Shown in pieces: positions 20,934 through 27,428 of a DNA stretch of 27,428 nucleotides. Origin of the DNA: DATJBC01 sp035515515. Its GTDB lineage: Bacteria > Actinomycetota > Acidimicrobiia > Acidimicrobiales > UBA8190. How positions within the stretch are numbered: the stretch's first letter is position 1; each line of letters begins with the position of its first letter. The DNA is taken from contig DATJBC010000045.1 of assembly GCA_035515515.1 (NCBI GenBank), positions 1-27,428 on the forward strand. Direction: 5' to 3'. Below the pieces are notes generated by a model. That model was not told the DNA's origin. It worked only from the letters and a program-made list of their open reading frames with translations, and did not search any database. The translations under genes and the position numbers were made by a program.

Positions 20934-22473
20934 CGGCCTCGCCCATGTAGGCCTCGAGCAGGTGATCGGCCACCTCGGCGGGGGTGCCGTCGCGCACGAT
21001 GCGGCCGTTCACCATGACCCCGGCGTGGTCCGCGATGGCCAGCGCCGTCTGGGCGAACTGCTCGACGAGGAGGATGGTGATGCGCTCGTTGGCCACGGCC
21101 TGGGCCACGAGCTCGTAGAGCTCGGCCACCACCAGCGGCGCCAGCCCCATGGAGATCTCGTCCAGCAACAGGAGCCGGGGGTTGGTGAACAGGGCCCGGG
21201 CCAGCGCCAGCATCTGCTGCTCGCCGCCCGACAGGCGCCCGGCCAGCTGCCGGCGCCGCTCCCCCAGCACGGGGAAGCGGGCGTAGCTCTGCTCCTCGAG
21301 GTCCGACACCTTGGTGCCGCGCGAGCGGTAGCTGTACATGAGGAGGTTCTCCGCCACCGTGAGGTTGGGGAACACGGCTCGGCCCTCGGGCACCGCGCAC
21401 AGGCCCTTGCGGGCCAGGCGGTCCGGCGCCAGGCGCCGGATGTCGTCCCCGGCGAACTCGACGCGCCCCGCGCTGGGGGCGAGCCGGCCGCTGGCCACCT
21501 TGAGCAGCGTGGACTTGCCGGCGCCGTTCGGCCCGAGCAGGGCGTACACCGAGCCCTCGGGGACGCGGAGCGACACGCCGTGCACGACCTCGATGCGCCC
21601 GTAGGCGGCGCGCACGTCGGTGATCGCCAGCATGGGCCCGGCGCCCGGCCCGGGCGCGGGGCCCGCCCCCGGGAAGGCGAGCATCGTGCCGGGCCCCGCC
21701 GGGGAGGCGGGCGCCGCGGCCGGCCGGGGGGGCGCGGGGTCGGGCACGGTCTCCTCGGCCGCGCCCAGGTAGGCGGCCTGCACGGCCGGGTCGGCCTGCA
21801 CGGTGGCCGGGTCGCCGCGGGCGATGATGGCGCCGTAGTCGAGCACGCTCACGTGGTCGCAGATGCTCATCACGAGGCTCATGTCGTGCTCGACGAGCAG
21901 CACCGCCATGCCCCGGTGGGCGAGGTCGCGCAGGACGCGGCCCAGCTCCAGCGTCTCCTCCTGGTTGAGGCCCGAGCTGGGCTCGTCGAGGAGGAGCACC
22001 GAGGGGCCCGTGGCCAGGGCGCGGGCCAGCTCCACCAGCCGGGCCAGGCCGGTGGGCAGGAGGTCCGTGGGCTCGTCGGCCACGTGGCTGAGGCCGCAGT
22101 GGGCGAGGAGGATGTCGGCCTCGGCGCGCGAGCCCGCGCCCGTGGGCCGCCGCCGCCGCGTCTCCGCCGCCATCTGGACGTTCTCGCGGGCGGTGAGCGT
22201 GCCGAAGAGCTCGAGGCGCTGGAAGGTGCGGGCCACCCCGAGGCGCGCCCGCTGGTGGGGCGGGGCGCCGGTGATGTCCACGCCTCCCAGGCGGACGCGC
22301 CCCCTCGTGGGGGGCTGCAGGCCCGTGATGACGTTGAACAGCGTGGTCTTCCCGGCGCCGTTGGGACCGATGAGGCCGTTCACCGCGCCGGCGTGCACGT
22401 CGAGGTTGACGTCCTGCAGGGCCTGGAGCCCGCCGAAGCGGACGGCGATCTCCTCGACGACGAGCTCAGCCAA
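20929..22473 (-). CDS. Fused LivG-LivF ABC ATPase (branched-chain amino acid-type importer)
   Basis: A single 514-residue protein with two ATPase domains that are normally separate. Domain 1 (about 4-238, LivG-like) has Walker A GPNGAGKT at 36-43, Walker B LLLDE at 160-164 and H-loop H196. Its signature reads LPTGL (139-143) where LSxGQ is usual. Domain 2 (about 281-511, LivF-like) has Walker A GPNGAGKS at 314-321, LSGGE at 414-418 and LLLLDE at 434-439, with Q472 at the H-loop position, as often seen in LivF. A Pro/Ala/Gly-rich linker of about 40 residues joins them. The start is TTG at 22473, with GGAGGT 8 nt upstream, overlapping the LivH-LivM stop by 8 bp, so translation is coupled. Confidence 0.92.
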   Translation of the reverse strand: MAELVVEEIAVRFGGLQALQDVNLDVHAGAVNGLIGPNGAGKTTLFNVITGLQPPTRGRVRLGGVDITGAPPHQRARLGVARTFQRLELFGTLTARENVQMAAETRRRRPTGAGSRAEADILLAHCGLSHVADEPTDLLPTGLARLVELARALATGPSVLLLDEPSSGLNQEETLELGRVLRDLAHRGMAVLLVEHDMSLVMSICDHVSVLDYGAIIARGDPATVQADPAVQAAYLGAAEETVPDPAPPRPAAAPASPAGPGTMLAFPGAGPAPGPGAGPMLAITDVRAAYGRIEVVHGVSLRVPEGSVYALLGPNGAGKSTLLKVASGRLAPSAGRVEFAGDDIRRLAPDRLARKGLCAVPEGRAVFPNLTVAENLLMYSYRSRGTKVSDLEEQSYARFPVLGERRRQLAGRLSGGEQQMLALARALFTNPRLLLLDEISMGLAPLVVAELYELVAQAVANERITILLVEQFAQTALAIADHAGVMVNGRIVRDGTPAEVADHLLEAYMGEAG

Positions 22474-24397
22474 CCGAGCGCACCTCCGGCCCCACGGCGG
22501 CGGCCGCCACGACCGGCGCCTCGATGGCGTCGGGCGCCGGGGCGCGTGCCCCCCGGCGGCGGTTCCAGAACTCCGACACCTCGGCGTAGAAGCGGCCGAT
22601 GCCCGTGGGGTTGCGGCCGATGGTGACGATGCCCGCCCCCAGGCTCAGGCCGGTGAAGTTGGGGATCTGGGGGATGTGCGCGCCGATCACCGGCCCGATG
22701 GCCACGAAGACGCCGGCCATGATCGCCCCCGTGAGCAGGTTGACGCCGGCCAGCGTCACGCCCACGAAGATGGCGATGCTGAAGAGGAAGGTGAACTGCT
22801 GGTCGTTCACGCTCGTGCTGAGGCCTCCGTAGAGGGCGCCCGCCAGCCCGGCCAGCCCGGCCGAGAAGGCGAACACCGCCAGCTTGGTGACGGTCAGGCT
22901 CAGGCCCACGGTGCTGCAGGCCGCGGGCGAGTCGTTCATGCCCACCAGGCGCCGCCCGAACGACCCCCGCCGCAGGGCGCCCACGCCGATGCAGCACAGG
23001 GCGAGCACGACGGCGAGCAGCACGTCGAAGGCGCGGTCGGTGCTGAAGCGCATGCCGAAGATGTCGGGGCGGCCCACCGACACCGACCCGCCCACGCCCA
23101 TGATCGAGCTCGACTGGAAGAAGATGTTGTCCATGAGCACGGCGAAGGCCAGGGTGGCCAGCGCCAGGTAGATGCCGCGCAGGCGCAGCACCGGGAGGGC
23201 GAGCACCGCCCCCACGCCCGCGCACACGCCCACGGCGGCCAGCAGCCCGAGCACCGAGTCCCCGCCCGCCACCCAGTGCATGACCAGCGCGCCCAGGCCG
23301 AGGAACGTGTACTGGCACAGCGAGACCTGCCCGGCGTAGCCCGACAGCGGGACGAGGCTCAGCGCCAGGATGGACAGCGCCAGGGCGTTGCCCAGGGTGA
23401 AGAGGTTGTTGCCCGTGAGCACCGAGCTGAGGACGACCGCCCCCACCACGATCACGCCGGCGCCGGCCAGGGTGGTGCGGGCGTCGGCCACCCGGGGGGG
23501 ACGGACGCGCACCACCCGCCCGATGGAGAGGCGCACCTCGGGGATCACGAGGAGCACGATGAACAACATGGCCATGGGGAGCGCTTCCTCGACGTCGTTG
23601 AGCGCGCCCTGGGGCACGTAGCCGGTGGCCATGGAACCGGCGATGCCGAGGATCATCGCCCCCAGGAACGTCATGGGCAGGCTGCGCAGGCGGCCCACCA
23701 CGGCGGCCGCGTAGCCGTAGATGACCAGCTGCGTGAGCTGCAGCTGGTTCATGCCGGGCAGCGTGGGGGACAGCAGGATGCCCCCCAGGGCGGCGAACAT
23801 CACCCCCAGCATCCAGGCGTAGGCCGAGATGCGCCCCGAGGGCGCGCCGGACAGCGACGCCAGGCTGGGGTCGTCGACGACGGCGCGCATGGCCACGCCG
23901 GTGCGGGTGCGACGGAAGAACAGCCGCAGGAACACGGCCACGGCCACCGCCACCCCGATGGTGATGAGCTGCTGGGCCGAGAGCTGGACGCCGAACAGCG
24001 AGAAGGGGTTGCCGTTCACCAGGTTGGGCGTGTTGTAGACGTTGCTCGGGCCCCACAGCGCCCCCGCGCCGGCCACGAGCACGAGCAACAGCCCCAGGGT
24101 GACGGCCAGCCGGATGCTCATGGCCGCCCCGTACAACGGCCGCATGATCACCCGTTCGACGATCATGCCGAGCAGCGGCGCCCCCACGAACAAGGTGAGG
24201 GCCAGCGCCACCAGGTTGGGCAGGCCCCACGACTGCCACAGCTGCCAGTAGAGGTAGGCCAGCACCATGCCCATGGCGCCGTGGGCGAAGTTGAACGTCC
24301 CCGTCGTGTTGTAGGTCACCACCAGGCCGCTGGCGCTCACGGCGTAGATCGACCCCACGACGATCCCGGCGATGAGCAGGCTCAGGAACTCGGTCAC
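22466..24397 (-). CDS. Fused LivH-LivM ABC permease (branched-chain amino acid-type importer)
   Basis: A 643-residue fusion of the two membrane subunits of a HAAT-family importer. The first half (about 1-295) is LivH-like: SIYAVSASGLVVTYNTTGTF, then NFAHGAMGM and the transmission-loop region RTGVAMRAVVDDPSLASLSG. The second half (about 310-610) is LivM-like: LSGYAGQVSLCQYTFLGLGA and RRLVGMNDSPAACSTVGLS. The join is continuous with no frameshift. A poorly conserved 30-residue tail follows. The ATG at 24397 gives a normal LivH N-terminus. It lies 69 bp after the solute-binding protein gene and overlaps the ATPase gene. The complex imports branched-chain amino acids, or amides, urea or other small acids; the substrate cannot be decided here. 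Confidence 0.93.
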   Translation of the reverse strand: MTEFLSLLIAGIVVGSIYAVSASGLVVTYNTTGTFNFAHGAMGMVLAYLYWQLWQSWGLPNLVALALTLFVGAPLLGMIVERVIMRPLYGAAMSIRLAVTLGLLLVLVAGAGALWGPSNVYNTPNLVNGNPFSLFGVQLSAQQLITIGVAVAVAVFLRLFFRRTRTGVAMRAVVDDPSLASLSGAPSGRISAYAWMLGVMFAALGGILLSPTLPGMNQLQLTQLVIYGYAAAVVGRLRSLPMTFLGAMILGIAGSMATGYVPQGALNDVEEALPMAMLFIVLLVIPEVRLSIGRVVRVRPPRVADARTTLAGAGVIVVGAVVLSSVLTGNNLFTLGNALALSILALSLVPLSGYAGQVSLCQYTFLGLGALVMHWVAGGDSVLGLLAAVGVCAGVGAVLALPVLRLRGIYLALATLAFAVLMDNIFFQSSSIMGVGGSVSVGRPDIFGMRFSTDRAFDVLLAVVLALCCIGVGALRRGSFGRRLVGMNDSPAACSTVGLSLTVTKLAVFAFSAGLAGLAGALYGGLSTSVNDQQFTFLFSIAIFVGVTLAGVNLLTGAIMAGVFVAIGPVIGAHIPQIPNFTGLSLGAGIVTIGRNPTGIGRFYAEVSEFWNRRRGARAPAPDAIEAPVVAAAAVGPEVRSVG

Positions 24398-24466
24398 GAC
24401 GGCACGCTCCGCGGCGCGGGGCCCCGGTCCACCACGGAGCAGCGACGGCGCGTCACCGGGCGGTCC

Positions 24467-25852
24467 CTACGAGCTCGCGCGGACGATGGGCTTGTAGCCG
24501 GGCGCCTGCAGGAAGCCGCTCGACCCGCAGTAGAAGCCCGTGGCCGGGGTGGGCGCCACCCGCTTGATCTGGCCGTTGTGCACCTGGGCGAGCAGGAAGC
24601 ACCCCGAGGGGATGTTCTGGGCGGGGTTGCCCGGGGGGACCAGGCCGTCCCCGTTGAACAAGGTGACCTTGTTCAGCGCGGCGATGAGCCCGCTGCGGGT
24701 GGGCGGGTTCCCCGCCTGGCGCAGGGCCTGGACGAAGAGCTCCGCCGAGGTCCATCCGTAGATCGACTCGATCTCGAAGTTGGCGTTGGAGTCGACCGCC
24801 TTCATCCAGTGGGTGAAGAGCTTGACGGCGGGGACGACGTTGGCGTCCTGGCCCAGGTACAGGACGTATCCCTGCTCGATGTACATGTTGTTGGCGGCGC
24901 TGCCCGCCAGCTTGAGCAGCTGGCTGGAGTACGCCGCGCCTTCGATGTTGACGGGGTGGAAGTTCTGCTGCTTGAACTGCTTGGCCAGGGTGGCGGCGTA
25001 GTTGTCGGGGAGCTCCTGGCTGAAGAAGATCTTCACGCCCTTGTTCTTCATGGCGATGATGTCGGGCAGGAAGTTGGTGTCGAAGGGCCCGACGCCGCGG
25101 TCGTAGAGGATCTTGAAGCCCACAGCCTTCATGGCGGTCTCCACCGCCTTCTCGGCCGACTTGGTGGACGCCGTGGCGTTCTCCCAGATGATGCCGATCT
25201 TCTTGGTGTCGGCGCCGAACTTCTGCTTCAGGTACTTGAAGAAGCCGAGCGGGTAGTAGTTCTCGGGGTTGGGCAGGGGGCTGTAGACGTAGGGGTCGCT
25301 CGCCATGTCCTGGTCGAGGGGGAACCCGATGTCGGGCATGTGGGCCAGGTCGATGAGCGGCTTCTCCGAGGAGTCCAGCAGTGAGAACCCGCCCACCAGG
25401 GCGAAGTCCTTCTGCACCTGCGAGCCGGTGGCGCTGGCCACCACCCCGCCCTGGAACAGGCTGTCCTGGGCGTCGAGGACGAGCTTGCGCCCGTTCACGC
25501 CCCCCTGGCTGTTCACGTAGGCGAAGTAGGCCTTGGTGCCGTCCTCGGCCCCCTTGAACAGACCGGGGAGGGGAACGGTCAGGTCGTCGACCTGGCCCAC
25601 GGTCACCGACGTGTCGGTCACGCCCGGGGACGACCCGGTGGGCACGGAGCCGCCCGCGGAGGTGCTCGGGCCGCCGCCGCCCCCGGGCGAGGAGGTCGAC
25701 GTCCCGCCCTGCGGGGAGGTGGACGAGCAGGCGACAGTCACCACTGCCAACACCGAAAGCGTGACCATCACCGCGGCACGTGACGAGGGGCGCCACGATC
25801 GACGGCGGCCGTGGCGCGTTGGCCCCGCCGATCCCTCTCGCTTCGCGTCCAC
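24467..25852 (-). CDS. Periplasmic-type solute-binding lipoprotein (LivK-like, type I)
   Basis: A 461-residue extracellular receptor for the adjacent importer. An Arg-rich N-region, hydrophobic core VMVTLSVLAVVTVA and Cys42 give a lipoprotein signal. A flexible Ser/Gly/Thr/Pro linker follows to about residue 75, then a type I periplasmic-binding domain beginning GVTDTSVTVGQVDDLT, with KAYFAYVNSQGGVNGRKL typical of the family. Two late cysteines (PSGCFLL and GFYCGSSG) could form a disulphide. The GTG at 25852 has GGAGG about 8 nt upstream; the TTG at 25948 would put about 73 residues before the lipidation Cys and is unlikely. The ligand is unknown. It leads the three-gene operon. Confidence 0.9.
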   Translation of the reverse strand: MDAKREGSAGPTRHGRRRSWRPSSRAAVMVTLSVLAVVTVACSSTSPQGGTSTSSPGGGGGPSTSAGGSVPTGSSPGVTDTSVTVGQVDDLTVPLPGLFKGAEDGTKAYFAYVNSQGGVNGRKLVLDAQDSLFQGGVVASATGSQVQKDFALVGGFSLLDSSEKPLIDLAHMPDIGFPLDQDMASDPYVYSPLPNPENYYPLGFFKYLKQKFGADTKKIGIIWENATASTKSAEKAVETAMKAVGFKILYDRGVGPFDTNFLPDIIAMKNKGVKIFFSQELPDNYAATLAKQFKQQNFHPVNIEGAAYSSQLLKLAGSAANNMYIEQGYVLYLGQDANVVPAVKLFTHWMKAVDSNANFEIESIYGWTSAELFVQALRQAGNPPTRSGLIAALNKVTLFNGDGLVPPGNPAQNIPSGCFLLAQVHNGQIKRVAPTPATGFYCGSSGFLQAPGYKPIVRASS

Positions 25853-26000
25853 CGCGCCCCCCTCCGTGTCCCCGTTCACCAGAAGGTGCGGCCCCCTCGG
25901 GATCCTCACCCAGATTGCCACGTCGCCCCGCCGAGGTGGGCCCGACAATTCCTTTTTCCCCGTGCGGCCCGGAGGCGCCCCGGGCCTGCGGGCCCGCCGC

Positions 26001-26014
26001 CAGAACGCGTTCTA
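26001..26014. promoter_or_regulatory. Perfect 12-bp palindrome resembling a KstR-type operator
   Basis: AGAACGCGTTCT (26002-26013) is fully self-complementary. With one flanking base on each side it reads TAGAACGCGTTCTG on the minus strand, one mismatch from the TNNAACNNGTTNNA pattern recalled for the mycobacterial cholesterol regulator KstR. It sits directly after the TACCAT -10 candidate, over the expected transcription start of the importer operon, where a repressor would block initiation. Confidence 0.5.
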
Positions 26015-26115
26015 GTGATGGTACGTCAGACGGGGCGGAATTGGGAGATCGCGGCCCGGCCGGCGAGCCCTGGCAGCCAACACTGACAAAAGCGTACGGC
26101 CAGGGCCGACGCGAA

Positions 26116-26140
26116 GCGGGAGGGCCGAAGCCCTCCCCGC
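26116..26140 (-). terminator. UUCG-tetraloop hairpin downstream of the hydrolase gene
   Basis: GGGAGGGC (26118-26125) and GCCCTCCC (26130-26137) form an 8-bp perfect stem with a 4-nt loop, extended by two pairs beyond a bulge. In minus-strand RNA the loop is C(UUCG)G, an unusually stable tetraloop. It lies about 120 bp past the hydrolase stop and 95 bp before the importer's -10 candidate, fitting an intrinsic terminator without a U-tract, or an insulating 3' end. Confidence 0.55.
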
Positions 26141-26256
26141 TCGCCGGTACCGATCCGGCCCCCCGACTTCTCTGCAGTGTGGGCGCGTCGGCCCCCCAGG
26201 TCCAGTACCAGGGAGTAACGACGAGCCCGCGGCCGGCGGCGGCCGGGGCCGGGGGC

Positions 26257-27428
26257 CTAGGACGGGACCGGGGTCTCGGTCACGGGCAGGTTGACCCGCA
26301 CCGCCTCGAGGAAGCGCACGACGGCCGCCACGGCATGGCCCACCCGCACCGAGGGCAGGACGTCGAAGGCGTGCTGGGTGTAGGGCAGCTCGGCGTAGAG
26401 GACCGGGCGGCGGGAGACCTCCCGGAGGGCGGACACGAAGGCACGGGCCTCGGTCACGGGCACCAGGGTGTCGTTGGTGCCGTGCACCACGAGGAAGGGC
26501 GGGGCCCCGGGGTGCACCCGCCGGATGGGCGAAGCGGCCTCGAACAGCTCGGGCGCCTCGTCCAGCCGACGCTTGAAGACCCTGGTCTCGAGCAGCCTGA
26601 GCAGCCCTTCGTCATAGCGGGAGCCGCCCCGGCCCGCCGTCATGTCGTACACGCCGTAGAAGGGCACGCAGGCGGCGACCGAGGTGTCGGCGTCCTCGAA
26701 GCCGGGCTGAAAGCGCGGGTCGCCGGCGCTGAGGGCGACCAGTGCGGCCAGGTGGCCGCCGGCCGAGCCCCCCGACACGGCCACGAAGCGCGGGTCCCCG
26801 CCGTACTCGGCGATGTGGTCGCGCACCCACGCCAGGGCGCGTTTGCAGTCCACCACGTGCTCGGGCCAGGTGGCCTTGGGGCTGAGCCCGTAGTTGATGG
26901 TGACGGCCACCCACCCCCGGCGGGCCAGCTCGTGCATGAGGGGAAAGCCCTGCTCACGCTTGTCGCCGACCACCCACGCCCCACCGTGGATGTAGAGCAG
27001 GACGGGGGCGCCGGAGGGGGGTTCGCCGCGGCCGCGCACGATGTCGAGGCGGTGCGAGCGCAGGCCGTCGCCGGCGTAGTCGATGTTGCGCACCACCTGC
27101 ACCGAGCGGGCCGGGCGCGGCAGCGGATAGATGAGGCGGGGGAACCGCCACATGGTGAGGCGCCCGTGGGTGGGCAGGCCGTCGGGGGCGGGCACGGCGA
27201 AGGGCACCTCGTCCTCGGCCGCCTGGAACACGAGGTGGGCGGCGCCCCCCAGCCGGGCGTGCACGACGAGCCCCGTCCAGGCCGCCACGTTGACCCCGAG
27301 GGCGACCCATCCCGGCCACGCCCCGAACGCCCCCTCGAAGGCGAAGAGCACGGTGGCGCCCACCTGCCAGACGACGTGCCACACCGGCATCTCCGCCGTG
27401 TACCAGCCGGCGAAGAAGCTGGGGACGG
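26257..27428 (-). CDS. Alpha/beta hydrolase, HSL/carboxylesterase-like (5' end probably outside window)
   Basis: An esterase or lipase of the hormone-sensitive-lipase-like group. The oxyanion motif HGGAW lies in LLYIHGGAWVVGD, and the nucleophile serine in VSGGSAGGHLAAL. The acid is likely D in HGTNDTLVPV and the histidine lies in YTQHAFDVL, so the triad looks complete. The N-terminal 100 residues include hydrophobic spans before the catalytic domain. An ATG at 27390 would give 377 residues. However, the frame stays open to the window edge and reads VPSFFAGWYTAE upstream, which looks like genuine protein, so the start is probably further right. The substrate is unknown; lipid or steryl esters are plausible given the acyl-CoA genes in the window. 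Confidence 0.88.
   Translation of the reverse strand, partial: VPSFFAGWYTAEMPVWHVVWQVGATVLFAFEGAFGAWPGWVALGVNVAAWTGLVVHARLGGAAHLVFQAAEDEVPFAVPAPDGLPTHGRLTMWRFPRLIYPLPRPARSVQVVRNIDYAGDGLRSHRLDIVRGRGEPPSGAPVLLYIHGGAWVVGDKREQGFPLMHELARRGWVAVTINYGLSPKATWPEHVVDCKRALAWVRDHIAEYGGDPRFVAVSGGSAGGHLAALVALSAGDPRFQPGFEDADTSVAACVPFYGVYDMTAGRGGSRYDEGLLRLLETRVFKRRLDEAPELFEAASPIRRVHPGAPPFLVVHGTNDTLVPVTEARAFVSALREVSRRPVLYAELPYTQHAFDVLPSVRVGHAVAAVVRFLEAVRVNLPVTETPVPS

Larger units (their letters stand above)
25853..26256. other. 404-bp intergenic region before the importer operon
   Basis: No credible gene lies here. From right to left it holds GC-rich repeats next to the hydrolase stop, the UUCG hairpin (26118-26137), a -10 candidate TACCAT on the minus strand (26023-26018), the palindrome at 26001-26014, then a leader of about 150 nt to the solute-binding protein gene. 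The leader has a short T-run on the plus strand (25952-25956) and the GGAGG ribosome site. A -35 is not convincing. Confidence 0.5.

Noticed and set aside
1..27428. tRNA, rRNA, CRISPR array, insertion sequence, integrase, phage gene or toxin-antitoxin pair
   Set aside because: No cloverleaf, ribosomal sequence, regularly spaced repeats, transposase or integrase motif was found on reading both strands.

Overview
The window looks like chromosomal DNA from a very high-GC actinobacterium. I favour the class Acidimicrobiia, by inference. The signs are extreme GC at third codon positions, a mycothiol-type (MDMPI/DinB) protein, an archaeal-style valyl-tRNA synthetase, many acyl-CoA and lipid-type genes, and a System I (Ccm) cytochrome c maturation cluster next to ccdA. 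Several genes lack a Shine-Dalgarno sequence and instead have a TANNNT (-10-like) hexamer 6-9 nt before the start codon, which suggests frequent leaderless transcription. I see no tRNA, rRNA, CRISPR array, integrase or transposase.

Layout. 1-4645 (minus): enoyl-CoA hydratase, gmd, ccdA, ccmA, ccmB and ccmC (cut by the left edge), tightly spaced and probably co-transcribed. 4748-6460 (plus): a GT4 glycosyltransferase, then a TetR regulator. 6501-7195 (minus): a low-molecular-weight protein tyrosine phosphatase and the 3' remnant of an acyl-CoA dehydrogenase. 7378-11186: a copper and cytochrome-oxidase block, visibly less GC-saturated than its surroundings. It has two divergent operons, blaI - M56 protease - ycnI (minus) and sco1 - ctaG (plus), around one compact control region. 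A 65-bp imperfect direct repeat from the 3' end of an acyl-CoA dehydrogenase gene flanks the block. 11290-14222 (minus): a complete acyl-CoA dehydrogenase, an MFS transporter and a cold-shock protein. 14336-19047: cysS (minus) and valS (plus) diverge from a 21-bp gap; valS overlaps an MDMPI-like gene. 19058-20912: an amidohydrolase-fold protein without the usual metal ligands, and a divergent short-chain dehydrogenase. 20929-25852 (minus): a branched-chain-amino-acid-type ABC importer reduced to three genes, because LivH+LivM and LivG+LivF are each fused. 26257-27428 (minus): an alpha/beta hydrolase that probably starts beyond the right edge.

How the genes may work together. CcdA and CcmABC pass reductant and haem to apocytochromes c. 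The copper block could supply the Cu centres of a terminal oxidase (Sco1, CtaG, YcnI) under a BlaI repressor that may be relieved by its partner M56 protease. Both are steps in building a respiratory chain, but they lie in separate blocks of different base composition. The acyl-CoA genes, the ester hydrolase and the operator-like palindromes near them suggest regulated lipid catabolism.
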